The notes under the pieces are model-generated. The model had not been told where the DNA came from, made no database searches, and was given only the letters and a program-made list of their open reading frames with translations. 11,382 nucleotides of DNA from an uncultured Clostridia bacterium (GTDB taxonomy: Bacteria; Bacillota; Clostridia; Oscillospirales; Oscillospiraceae), in NCBI GenBank assembly GCA_947383645.1, contig CANDEH010000080.1, forward strand, positions 1 to 11,382, in the 5' to 3' direction. Of the stretch, positions 5,678-11,286 are shown piece after piece (position 1 is the stretch's first letter; each line of letters starts with the position of its first letter). Position numbers and translations under genes: made by a program.

Positions 5678-7780
5678 TCAGTCCGTATATTTTACGATCA
5701 GAGCGTCCACAGCGCAGACGCCCTCACCCTCCGGGTAGACGAATACGGGGTTCAGGTCCATCTCCTTGATCTCATCCCGGTGCTCGTAGGCATAGCCGGC
5801 GATCTTCACCATCATGTCCGTCAGCGCCTCGATGTCGCAGGGCTTGGAGCCCCGGTAGCCGGTGAGCATCTTGTAGCTCTTGAGCTTCTCCAGCATGGCC
5901 CGGGCCTCCCACTTGTTCAGCGGCACAGGGTAGAGGGCCGCGTCCTTGAATACCTCCACAAACACGCCGCCCATTCCCACCAGCAGCATGGGGCCGAACT
6001 GCTTGTCGTTGGTAACGCCGATGATGATCTCCACACCGGCGGGGGCCATCTCCTGCACCAGTACGCCGTCAGTGGCGGCGCCGGGCATGGACCTTTTCAC
6101 GTTGTCAAGGATCTCCCGATAGGCCGCGGCGGCCTCGTCGGCGGTGTTGATGTTCAGCTTCACGCCGCCGGCGTCGGTCTTGTGGAGGATCTGGTCGGAG
6201 TTGATCTTCAGCACCAGGGGCTTCTTCATCCGCTCCGCCGCGGCGCGGGCCTCCTCCTCGCTGCGGGCGATGGTCTGGTCGGGCACGGGAACGCCGCAGG
6301 CGCGCATCTCCGCCTTGCTGTCAAACTCCGACAGTGCCACGCTCTTCCCCTCGTCGTGCTTCTCCGGCACGGCGGGGATCAGGGTGCGCTTGGAGGCGTC
6401 GTAGACGGCGAAGTCCGAGAGCTGCTTGAGGCAGCTGAAGGAGGTGCCCATGGAGCTCATCAGGGGAACGCCGGCGTTCTCCAGCACCCGCCGGGACTCC
6501 CGGTAGCGGTAGTTCTCCAGAGAGGGGATGGCCAGCACCGGCTTGGTGACGCCCTGGGCCTTGGCCTTGGCGATGGCGCCGCAGAGCTCGTTGGTGGTGG
6601 CGTCGCCGGTGTTCTTCACGTTGGTGCCGATGGTGATGGCCCCCACCGCCTCGTCCGCCTGGAAGGCCTTCAAAAGGCCGATGGTCTTGTCGTCGTCGTG
6701 GAACAGGCTGGTGGTGGCGTCCAAGGGGTTCTTGGCGGCGGCAAAGCCGGGGATGTACTTCTTGATCTCCGCCTTGGTCTCCTCGCTGAGCTCCGCCAAA
6801 GCCACGCCGGTCTCCTCCGCCACGTCGGCGCTGAGGGTGGACTCGCCGCCGGAGAAGCTGATGACGGCAAACTCCTTTTTCTTGGGAAAATTCCCGTTGA
6901 GCACGCTCATGGTCTGGGCCAAGCACATAAACTCCTCCAGCGTCTTGGCCACGATGACGCCGTACTTCTCAAAGATGCTCTCAAAGGCCTTGCTGGAGCC
7001 GGCCATGCTGCCGGTGTGGGAGGCGGCGGCAATGGCCCCGATGGCGGAGCGTCCCGCCTTCAGGATCACCACCGGCTTGCGCAGCTCCGCCGCCCGGCGC
7101 AGGGCCTCCAAGAAGCGGCGGGAGTTGCGGACGCCCTCCAGGTACAGGGCCACCACCCGGACCTTCTCGTCCTGAATGACGAAGTCCAAAAAGTCCTCCA
7201 AGGTACAGATGTTGCCGTTGCCCGAGGAGATGGCGTAGGAGACGTTGAAGAAGTCGGTGTTGAGGATCTCCGCGGAGACGAAGCCGCTCTGGGCGATGAT
7301 GGCGATGCCGTGGGCGTCGTCCTCCAGATCCCAGTGGGTGTGTCCTCCCCACATGTTCACCTTCTCGATGTTGTTGATAAGGCCCATGCAGTTGGGTCCT
7401 AAGATGCACATGTCGTACCGGTGAGCGATCTCCTTGACCTGCTCCTCCAGGGCGTGTCCCTCCTCGGTACCCTCCTCGGAGAAGCCGCTGGCGAAGACCA
7501 CCGCCGCGCCGATGCCCTTCTCCCCCGCCTCGGTGAGAAGGCCGGGGACGGTCTTGCTGGAGGTGCACAGCACCACGCAGTCCACCGCCTCGGGCAGGGC
7601 CGTGATGCTGGGCCAGCACTTCTTGCCGAACAGCTCCTCCCGCTTGGGGTGGACGAAGTAGGCGTGGTCGGCGATGCGGCTCATCATGGCGCCGTTGGCC
7701 GCCCCCCGGCCGAAGCCGGGCTTGTCGGTGACGCCCACCACGGCAATGCTCTTTGGCTTAATCAGTTTTTCAAAATTCAT
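5678..7780 (-). CDS. ADP-forming acyl-CoA synthetase (fused alpha-beta)
   Basis: A 700-aa single-chain NDP-forming acyl-CoA synthetase. It converts acyl-CoA + ADP + Pi to free acid + CoA + ATP, thereby conserving energy. Domains in order: CoA-binding Rossmann fold (about 1-140, with GPNCMG at 128-133), two ligase/flavodoxin-like domains (about 150-460, with IIAQSGFVSAEIL at 161-173 and SFSGGESTLSADVAEETGV at 308-326), and a C-terminal ATP-grasp domain (about 480-700). The active-site phosphohistidine is H255 in ASHTGSMAG, and the second His known from archaeal enzymes is H533 in ILHKTDAGGV, so both phosphoryl-relay residues are present. MDLNPVFVYPEG (674-685) is the expected ATP-grasp end motif. 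AGAGG precedes the ATG at 7780. It starts 24 bases after the gamma-subunit stop and is followed 14 bases later by the aminotransferase. Protein lysine acetyltransferases share this core but carry a GNAT domain, absent here. The substrate is presumably the acyl-CoA from the oxidoreductase. Confidence 0.9.
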   Translation of the reverse strand: MNFEKLIKPKSIAVVGVTDKPGFGRGAANGAMMSRIADHAYFVHPKREELFGKKCWPSITALPEAVDCVVLCTSSKTVPGLLTEAGEKGIGAAVVFASGFSEEGTEEGHALEEQVKEIAHRYDMCILGPNCMGLINNIEKVNMWGGHTHWDLEDDAHGIAIIAQSGFVSAEILNTDFFNVSYAISSGNGNICTLEDFLDFVIQDEKVRVVALYLEGVRNSRRFLEALRRAAELRKPVVILKAGRSAIGAIAAASHTGSMAGSSKAFESIFEKYGVIVAKTLEEFMCLAQTMSVLNGNFPKKKEFAVISFSGGESTLSADVAEETGVALAELSEETKAEIKKYIPGFAAAKNPLDATTSLFHDDDKTIGLLKAFQADEAVGAITIGTNVKNTGDATTNELCGAIAKAKAQGVTKPVLAIPSLENYRYRESRRVLENAGVPLMSSMGTSFSCLKQLSDFAVYDASKRTLIPAVPEKHDEGKSVALSEFDSKAEMRACGVPVPDQTIARSEEEARAAAERMKKPLVLKINSDQILHKTDAGGVKLNINTADEAAAAYREILDNVKRSMPGAATDGVLVQEMAPAGVEIIIGVTNDKQFGPMLLVGMGGVFVEVFKDAALYPVPLNKWEARAMLEKLKSYKMLTGYRGSKPCDIEALTDMMVKIAGYAYEHRDEIKEMDLNPVFVYPEGEGVCAVDALIVKYTD

Positions 7781-7804
7781 AGGCTTTTCCTCTATTCCAG
7801 CGCC

Positions 7805-8335
7805 TCAGACAGCCTGATAGCCTTCCATAAAGGCCGCCTCGTTCATGGCGATGTACTTCTCCTTGCCCTTGTTCACAAAGATCTGCTTGAGGACCTCCTT
7901 GGCCTTCTCCTCCGGGAACAGGCCGCACTTCTTGATCATGGCGCCGATGGCCACGATGTTGGCCGCCTTGGGGTTGCTGGCCTTCTGGGCCAGGGTCAGG
8001 CAGGGGACCTTCACAACCTCGAACTTCTCGTCAATCTTAGCGTCCTCGGAGACGTTGTTGGTGTTGACGATCAGCAGGCCGCCGTCCTTTAAGTAGGCCG
8101 CGTACTCCAGGGAGGGCTCGTTCATGGCCACCAGGATGTCCAGCTCCTCCATATCCGGCCCGCCGATCATGCCGTCGGCGTACTTTACCACGCTGTAGGC
8201 CTTGCCGCCGCGCATGGTGGGGCCGTAGGCCGGCATCCATGTCACGTTCTTCCCGTCCTCCAGGGCCATCTCCGCAAGGATCAGTCCCGCGGTCAAAACA
8301 CCCTGTCCGCCGAACCCGGCAAATACGACTTCCAT
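7805..8335 (-). CDS. 2-oxoacid:ferredoxin oxidoreductase, gamma subunit
   Basis: A 176-aa protein of the pyruvate/ketoisovalerate oxidoreductase catalytic-domain (gamma) family, the separate CoA-contacting subunit of four-subunit enzymes. The N-terminus shows AGFGGQGVLTAG (6-17), the hallmark glycine loop. PAYGPTMRGGKAYS (35-48) replaces the commoner SYG-x-E-M-R-G-G-T, keeping MRGG. The tail ends without any extra domain. Start at 8335 is supported by AAGGAGG inside the 3' end of the beta gene, with only 2 bases between the beta TAA and this ATG, so translation is probably coupled. It completes the delta-alpha-beta-gamma set. The family does not by itself distinguish pyruvate, 2-oxoglutarate or 2-oxoisovalerate as substrate. 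Confidence 0.92.
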   Translation of the reverse strand: MEVVFAGFGGQGVLTAGLILAEMALEDGKNVTWMPAYGPTMRGGKAYSVVKYADGMIGGPDMEELDILVAMNEPSLEYAAYLKDGGLLIVNTNNVSEDAKIDEKFEVVKVPCLTLAQKASNPKAANIVAIGAMIKKCGLFPEEKAKEVLKQIFVNKGKEKYIAMNEAAFMEGYQAV

Positions 8336-8337
8336 CC

Positions 8338-9075
8338 TTACTTCCTCCTTCCCTTCAGCTCACCCAACTCGTAGTAGGGGACCACTTCCTTCTCCATCCA
8401 CTGGATGGACTTCTCCACGCTCATGCCCCAGTTGGTGGGGCACTGGCACAGCACCTCCACCAGGGCGTAGCCCTCGCCGTTTAACTGGGCCTCGATGGCG
8501 TTGCGCACATAGCCCTTCAGGCGGTTGATCTCCTTGGCGCTGTGGACGGAGCCCCGGGCCACATAGGCCACATCGGAGAAGGTGGCGGCGATCTCCGGCA
8601 CCCGGATGGGCATACCGGTGAGGCTGGTATCCCGGCCATGGGCGCTGGTGGTGGTCACCTGACCGGGCATGGTGGTCCAGGACATCTGGCCGCCGGTCAT
8701 GGCGAAGTTGTTGTTGTTGATGACAAACACGGTGATGGGCTCACTGCGGTAGGCGGCGTTGAGGGTCTCCGCCAAGCCGATGACGTAGGCGTCGCCGTCG
8801 CCCTGATAGGCGATGGACAGCAGGTCCGGGCGGGCCACCTTCACGCCGGTGGCGGTGGAGGCGGCGCGGCCGTGGGCGGTCTGGATCTTGTCGCCGTTCC
8901 AGCTGCCGTTCATGTTGCAGGAGCAGCCCACGCCCAAGGTCAAAATGGTTTTCTTCTCATAGCCCTTCTCCTGAATCACCTCCGCGATCAGGCGGTTGAG
9001 AATGCCGTGGCCGCAGCCGGGGCAGAAATGGTTGGGAATGCTCACCATGGTGGGCGTTGTTTTCACGACGGCCAT
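8338..9075 (-). CDS. 2-oxoacid:ferredoxin oxidoreductase, beta (TPP) subunit
   Basis: A 245-aa thiamine-diphosphate-binding subunit. The TPP/Mg motif runs from GDGDAYVIG (92-100) to INNNNFAMTGGQ (119-130). HGRAASTATGVK (68-79) is a conserved segment of this family. Four cysteines suitable for the proximal [4Fe-4S] cluster can be seen: C18 and C21 in FCPGCGHG, C51 (or C53) in GVGCSCNMNG, and C212 in CQCPTNWG. The additional ferredoxin domain of single-chain pyruvate:ferredoxin oxidoreductase is absent, as in KorB/VorA-type subunits. Start: the frame is open to 9225, but that part overlaps the alpha gene and is not family-like. The ATG at 9075 has AGGAGGTG upstream and begins one base after the alpha TAA, giving the normal length. 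Together with alpha it carries out oxidative decarboxylation of a 2-oxoacid to acyl-CoA. Confidence 0.93.
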   Translation of the reverse strand: MAVVKTTPTMVSIPNHFCPGCGHGILNRLIAEVIQEKGYEKKTILTLGVGCSCNMNGSWNGDKIQTAHGRAASTATGVKVARPDLLSIAYQGDGDAYVIGLAETLNAAYRSEPITVFVINNNNFAMTGGQMSWTTMPGQVTTTSAHGRDTSLTGMPIRVPEIAATFSDVAYVARGSVHSAKEINRLKGYVRNAIEAQLNGEGYALVEVLCQCPTNWGMSVEKSIQWMEKEVVPYYELGELKGRRK

Positions 9076-9076
9076 C

Positions 9077-10126
9077 TTAAAACACCTCCTTGTTCTCGCC
9101 GCTGAGGATGCCGTTGACATAGGTGACGATCTCCTTGGTCTTGGGGATCTTCTGCCCGGAGAACAGGCCGTACACCGGTACATTCCCCCTGCACATCCGC
9201 TTGGTGGCCAGGGCCACATCCTCAATGAGCTGGCCGGCGTCGGTGGACTCCACGGAGATGATGCCCTTTACCGTGTCCGGCACCGCCTTAAAGGCGTCGA
9301 AGGGGAAGGGCCACACGGTGATGGGGCGGATGAGACCCGCCTTGATCCCCTGCTCACGGAGCTGGTCCACCGCGTTGCGGCTGGTGCGGGAGGGCAGGCC
9401 GAAGGCCACGAACACGTAGTCGGCGTCCTCCACCATGTAGTTCTCCCAGCGCTGCTCGTTGGCCATGATGGCCTCCACCTTGGCCCGCAGGGCGCCGGGC
9501 TTGCCCGGGTTGTCAATGCGTCCGTGGGGCCGGTCGGTGCCGTCGAAGGTCCAGCCTAAGTCCTCCTTGCGCTCCTTGAAGGGCGGGAACTCCACCGGCT
9601 CCATCATCTGGCCTAAAGCCGCCTCTGAGAGGATCTCCACGGGATTGCGGTACTTCTCCGCCACGTCAAAGGCGTTGTACATCAGATCCACCGTCTCCTG
9701 AATGCTGTTGGGGGCGTACACGATGACCCGGTAGTCGCCGTTGCCGCCGCCCCGGGTATCCCGGAGGTAGTCGGTCTGGGAGGAGTCCAGGGTGCCGAGA
9801 CCCGGTCCCCAGCGCTGGACGTTCACCAGTACGGAGGGGAAATTGTTGGCGCATAAGTAGGCGATGCCCTCCTGCTTCAGGGAGAAGCCCGGGCCGGAGG
9901 AGCTGGTCATCGAGCGCATGCCGCAGGCGTAGGCGCCGAAGATCATATAGATGGCGGACATCTCATTCTCCGCCTGGAGAAAGCGCCGCCCCAGCTCAGG
10001 CATCCGGGAGGACAGATACTCGCCCACCTCGGTCTGCGGGGTGATGGGATAACCCGCGTAGAACTCACAGCCGGCCCGCATGGCGGCCTCAGCAATGGCG
10101 TGATTGCCTTTCCACATCTTTTTCAT
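9077..10126 (-). CDS. vorB: 2-oxoacid:ferredoxin oxidoreductase, alpha subunit VorB-type
   Basis: A 349-aa pyrimidine-binding (alpha) subunit, matching the length of VorB (3-methyl-2-oxobutanoate dehydrogenase subunit) and KorA without an N-terminal gamma fusion. Conserved blocks: GNHAIAEAAMRAGCEFYAGY (7-26) continuing into PITPQTE, with the TPP-contacting Thr29; LQAENEMSAI (50-59) with the glutamate that activates the cofactor; TSSSGPGFSLKQEG (74-87); and VNVQRWGPGLGTLDSSQTDY (101-120). Residues about 230-335 form the second, transketolase-C-like domain (GLIRPITVWPFPFDAF). A conserved RGGPG in relatives reads RWGPG here (105-109). Start at 10126 lies 21 bases downstream of the ferredoxin stop. 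In the databases this family is usually labelled VorB, but the 2-oxoglutarate homologue is very close, so the substrate (branched-chain oxoacid, 2-oxoglutarate or aromatic oxoacid) remains open. Confidence 0.92.
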   Translation of the reverse strand: MKKMWKGNHAIAEAAMRAGCEFYAGYPITPQTEVGEYLSSRMPELGRRFLQAENEMSAIYMIFGAYACGMRSMTSSSGPGFSLKQEGIAYLCANNFPSVLVNVQRWGPGLGTLDSSQTDYLRDTRGGGNGDYRVIVYAPNSIQETVDLMYNAFDVAEKYRNPVEILSEAALGQMMEPVEFPPFKERKEDLGWTFDGTDRPHGRIDNPGKPGALRAKVEAIMANEQRWENYMVEDADYVFVAFGLPSRTSRNAVDQLREQGIKAGLIRPITVWPFPFDAFKAVPDTVKGIISVESTDAGQLIEDVALATKRMCRGNVPVYGLFSGQKIPKTKEIVTYVNGILSGENKEVF

Positions 10127-10147
10127 GTCTCATTCACTCCCTTCCGC

Positions 10148-10348
10148 TTATTCGCTGAGCTCAAACACGTTGTCGGGGCATACTGTGTAGCAGATGCCGC
10201 ACTTGGTGCATTTGGCCTCGTCGTTGGCCACGTAGTCGTAGCCCTCCTTGTTCAGCGAGCCGCTGAGCGAGAGCGCCTTGCTCGGACATGCCAGAATGCA
10301 GTAGCCGCAGCTCTTGCACCGCTCCGTGTTTAAATGAAGTGTCGCCAT
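10148..10348 (-). CDS. 2[4Fe-4S] ferredoxin-type delta subunit
   Basis: A 66-aa bacterial ferredoxin fold protein with two C-x2-C-x2-C-x3-C motifs: C11, C14, C17, C21 (the last followed by Pro) and C47, C50, C53, C57 (again followed by Pro). It is the electron-carrying delta subunit of VOR/KOR-type enzymes, passing electrons from the beta-subunit cluster to free ferredoxin. The spacing between the motifs includes a loop (residues 28-42) of the length usual for delta subunits rather than for clostridial free ferredoxins. It is the first gene of the operon: a near-consensus promoter lies about 105 bases upstream, and GGGAGGT precedes the ATG by 9 bases. The alpha gene starts 21 bases after its stop. 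Cytoplasmic. Confidence 0.93.
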   Translation of the reverse strand: MATLHLNTERCKSCGYCILACPSKALSLSGSLNKEGYDYVANDEAKCTKCGICYTVCPDNVFELSE

Positions 10349-10357
10349 AGGCCTGTT

Positions 10358-10364
10358 ACCTCCC
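10358..10364 (-). promoter_or_regulatory. Ribosome binding site of the first operon gene
   Basis: GGGAGGT on the minus strand, 9 bases before the ATG at 10348. It fixes the start of the ferredoxin subunit. Confidence 0.8.
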
Positions 10365-10427
10365 TCGATAGCGTTGTTGTTCCCCGGGTTTCCGGTTGCG
10401 TTATAATAATTTCAAAATTTTATTTTT

Positions 10428-10445
10428 ATGAAATTATCATTTCAT
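10428..10445. promoter_or_regulatory. 18-bp palindrome at the operon transcript start (operator candidate)
   Basis: ATGAAAT-TATC-ATTTCAT on the plus strand, perfect 7-bp arms with a 4-base centre. It covers about +1 to +18 of the predicted operon transcript, the classic position for a repressor site. A second copy of the inner half-sites with the same 4-base spacing lies at 10573-10586. Several RpiR-family regulators are thought to bind TGAAA/TTTCA palindromes (recalled from family knowledge), which makes the RpiR protein at the far end of this cluster a candidate. Confidence 0.5.
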
Positions 10446-10451
10446 GCCCCC

Positions 10452-10480
10452 ATTCTACCTGTCGAAACATGGTTTGTCAA
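10452..10480 (-). promoter_or_regulatory. Sigma-A promoter of the oxoacid oxidoreductase operon
   Basis: On the minus strand, a perfect -35 TTGACA (10475-10480), a 17-base spacer and -10 TAGAAT (10452-10457, five of six consensus bases). Predicted start near 10445, leaving an untranslated leader of about 97 bases. This is the strongest promoter visible in the window and drives the ferredoxin-alpha-beta-gamma-synthetase-aminotransferase unit, probably continuing into the transporter genes. Confidence 0.8.
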
Positions 10481-10518
10481 CAAAAAAATCCAAATTTCGA
10501 AAGTTAATTTTCTGGTTA

Positions 10519-10535
10519 TTGTACAATATGTACAA
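10519..10535. promoter_or_regulatory. TTGTACA-ATA-TGTACAA palindrome
   Basis: Perfect 17-bp palindrome (7-bp arms, 3-base centre) 39 bases upstream of the -35 box of the leftward operon promoter. This is a position suited to an activator, or to a regulator acting on both divergent units. A shorter palindrome with the same TGTACA core, TTTGTACAAA, lies at 10780-10789 just upstream of the rightward gene. The cognate protein is unknown. Confidence 0.45.
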
Positions 10536-10572
10536 ATATGTTACATGTTTTTTATACTTATGATAAATTTGT

Positions 10573-10586
10573 GAAATTTTGATTTC
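10573..10586. promoter_or_regulatory. Second GAAAT-N4-ATTTC site
   Basis: GAAAT-TTTG-ATTTC has the same half-sites and spacing as the palindrome at 10428-10445, about 140 bases away. Two sites on either side of a promoter would allow looping. In AT-rich DNA a 10-base match can also arise by chance. Confidence 0.3.
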
Positions 10587-10618
10587 GCACTTTTGCAGGC
10601 TGTGTCGCTCCAAAGTGG

Positions 10619-10640
10619 TTTCCGGAGCGCTTTCCGGAGC
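10619..10640. repeat. Tandem direct repeat TTTCCGGAGC
   Basis: Two identical 10-base copies, at 10619-10628 and 10631-10640, separated by GC, each containing the palindrome TCCGGA. They mark the sharp change from AT-rich promoter DNA to GC-rich sequence in the divergent spacer. Function unknown. Confidence 0.6.
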
Positions 10641-10656
10641 AATCGAACCGGGTCAT

Positions 10657-10705
10657 CCACACAGCAGAGGGGGGCCGCCGCAGGCGGCCCCCCTCTGCTG
10701 TGTGG
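10657..10705. other. Perfect 23-bp hairpin in the divergent spacer
   Basis: The arm at 10657-10679 (starts CCACACAGCAGAGG) is exactly complementary to 10683-10705, with only GCA as loop. This is far more stable than an ordinary terminator stem. It lacks a T-run on either strand and does not follow any annotated gene. It lies about 150 bases upstream of the HPr-like gene and 177 bases upstream of the operon -35 box, so it is outside both predicted transcripts. It may be a factor-independent transcription barrier, a cruciform, or part of an unannotated small RNA. Confidence 0.7.
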
Positions 10706-10779
10706 CCTTGGGAAAATCGGGGATCTCCCCGCCGGTTATTGGCTATTTTGTATAAATGAAGCAGGCTCGTTTTGTAAGG

Positions 10780-10789
10780 TTTGTACAAA
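10780..10789. promoter_or_regulatory. TTTGTACAAA palindrome upstream of the HPr-like gene
   Basis: A 10-bp perfect palindrome sharing the TGTACA core of the 10519-10535 site. It sits just upstream of the possible -35 region of the rightward gene. Confidence 0.3.
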
Positions 10790-10796
10790 AGCCCTC

Positions 10797-10825
10797 TTTT
10801 CAAACTGTGGAAAACGTGGTATCCT
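10797..10825 (+). promoter_or_regulatory. Possible promoter of the HPr-like gene
   Basis: TTTTCA (10797-10802), a 17-base spacer and TATCCT (10820-10825), each hexamer matching consensus at four of six positions. This places the start near 10831 with a short leader holding the ribosome binding site. A TATAAA at 10751-10756 is an alternative -10 but has no acceptable -35. Confidence 0.35.
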
Positions 10826-10835
10826 TTGGGCAGCT

Positions 10836-10845
10836 AAAGGAGGTG
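10836..10845 (+). promoter_or_regulatory. Strong ribosome binding site of the HPr-like gene
   Basis: AAAGGAGGTG, essentially the full anti-16S complement, ends 7 bases before the ATG at 10853 and confirms that start. Confidence 0.85.
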
Positions 10846-10852
10846 AAACCCG

Positions 10853-11083
10853 ATGACCAGCGCCATCACAATTAACAACCTGCAGGATGTGCAGAAGATC
10901 AACGAGATCGCGTGTTCTTTCTACTATGACACGTGGGTCCACGGCGAGACGGAGATGATGGATGCCAAATCCTTCCTTGGGTTAGTAAGCTTGATCGGCA
11001 AGCCGAATTTGAACTTTGTCGTCCCCGATGACGAGGAGGCCAAGGCTGCGATTAAGATGGTTAAGAAGTACTTCCGTCAGTAA
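10853..11083 (+). CDS. HPr-like protein lacking the catalytic histidine
   Basis: A 76-aa protein resembling the PTS phosphocarrier HPr. The second half fits best: MMDAKSFLGLVSLIGKPNLN (35-54) aligns with the HPr stretch in which V-N-L-K-S-I-M-G-V-M-S-L surrounds regulatory Ser46, so S40 takes the Ser46 place. The terminal EEAKAAIKMVKKYF matches the last helix. The first half has the right spacing, but the active-site G-I-H-A-R-P-A loop is replaced by NLQDVQKINEIACSF (9-23): there is no His15 and no Arg17. It therefore cannot carry phosphate from enzyme I in the usual way. It may act as a regulatory HPr paralogue, perhaps through S40 or by protein binding. It is read away from the fermentation operon, with its own strong ribosome binding site and a following hairpin, so it is probably monocistronic. 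HPr-like proteins of this size occur in clostridia; the function of this one is unknown. Confidence 0.75.
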   Translation: MTSAITINNLQDVQKINEIACSFYYDTWVHGETEMMDAKSFLGLVSLIGKPNLNFVVPDDEEAKAAIKMVKKYFRQ

Positions 11084-11087
11084 GACT

Positions 11088-11123
11088 GAGGGGTGACGCG
11101 CCCAGAGATGCGCGTCACCCCTC
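11088..11123 (+). terminator. Terminator-like hairpin after the HPr-like gene
   Basis: Perfect 14-bp stem GAGGGGTGACGCGC/GCGCGTCACCCCTC, loop of 8, starting 4 bases after the stop codon. No clear T-run follows immediately; instead the second hairpin begins at once. Confidence 0.6.
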
Positions 11124-11164
11124 TCAGCTTGTCGAAAAACCTGTTGGGTTTTTCGGCAAGCTGA
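11124..11164. terminator. Second hairpin with internal A/T runs
   Basis: An 18-bp stem with one G-T pair: TCAGCTTGTCGAAAAACC (11124-11141) with 11147-11164, loop TGTTG. It directly abuts the preceding stem. The A5/T5 runs inside the stem resemble the bidirectional terminator at 398-427. Confidence 0.5.
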
Positions 11165-11166
11165 GG

Positions 11167-11193
11167 CAAATTGCGGCCGATGGCCGCAATTTG
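11167..11193. other. Third hairpin CAAATTGCGGCC
   Basis: Perfect 12-bp stem, CAAATTGCGGCC (11167-11178) and 11182-11193, loop GAT. It follows the previous hairpin by two bases, so three hairpins occupy 106 bases almost without gaps. Confidence 0.55.
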
Positions 11194-11259
11194 TCGCCTG
11201 TGCCTGAGCCGCGCAGCGGCGAAGAAATGCCCTTGGGGTGCGGCGGGCTGATTTAACGC

Positions 11260-11286
11260 GAAAGGAACCCCTCTTGGGTTCCTTTC
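11260..11286. repeat. Hairpin GAAAGGAACCC and GC-rich non-coding right end
   Basis: Perfect 11-bp stem GAAAGGAACCC/GGGTTCCTTTC, loop CTCTT. Further right, GCGCCCGC/GCGGGCGC forms another 8-bp stem (11355-11374, loop CGCA). From 11194 to the window end I see no convincing gene; the GC-rich, hairpin-dense text looks like an extragenic repeat. On the minus strand AAGGAGG (11294-11300) precedes an 11-codon GTG frame (11253-11288) that coincides with the hairpin. This is recorded only as a possibility. Confidence 0.4.

Noticed and set aside
4383..7402. Two more long plus-strand frames (4383-5738 and 5651-7402) opposite the aminotransferase and synthetase genes
   Set aside because: Shadow frames kept open by high GC at third codon positions; composition is Gly/Val/His/Leu-rich with no domains, while the minus-strand proteins match families throughout.
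9076..9225. Upstream extension of the beta subunit by 50 residues
   Set aside because: It would lie inside the alpha gene and is not family-like; the ATG at 9075 has AGGAGGTG and gives the normal length.
10519..10535. Rex (NADH-sensing) or GlnR/TnrA site reading of the TTGTACA palindrome
   Set aside because: Rex sites need TTGTGA/TCACAA-like arms and GlnR/TnrA sites need TGTNA-N7-TNACA; neither fits.
10558..10856. Frames of 81 and 87 codons through the divergent spacer
   Set aside because: Both run through the 23-bp hairpin and AT-rich regulatory sequence without ribosome binding sites.
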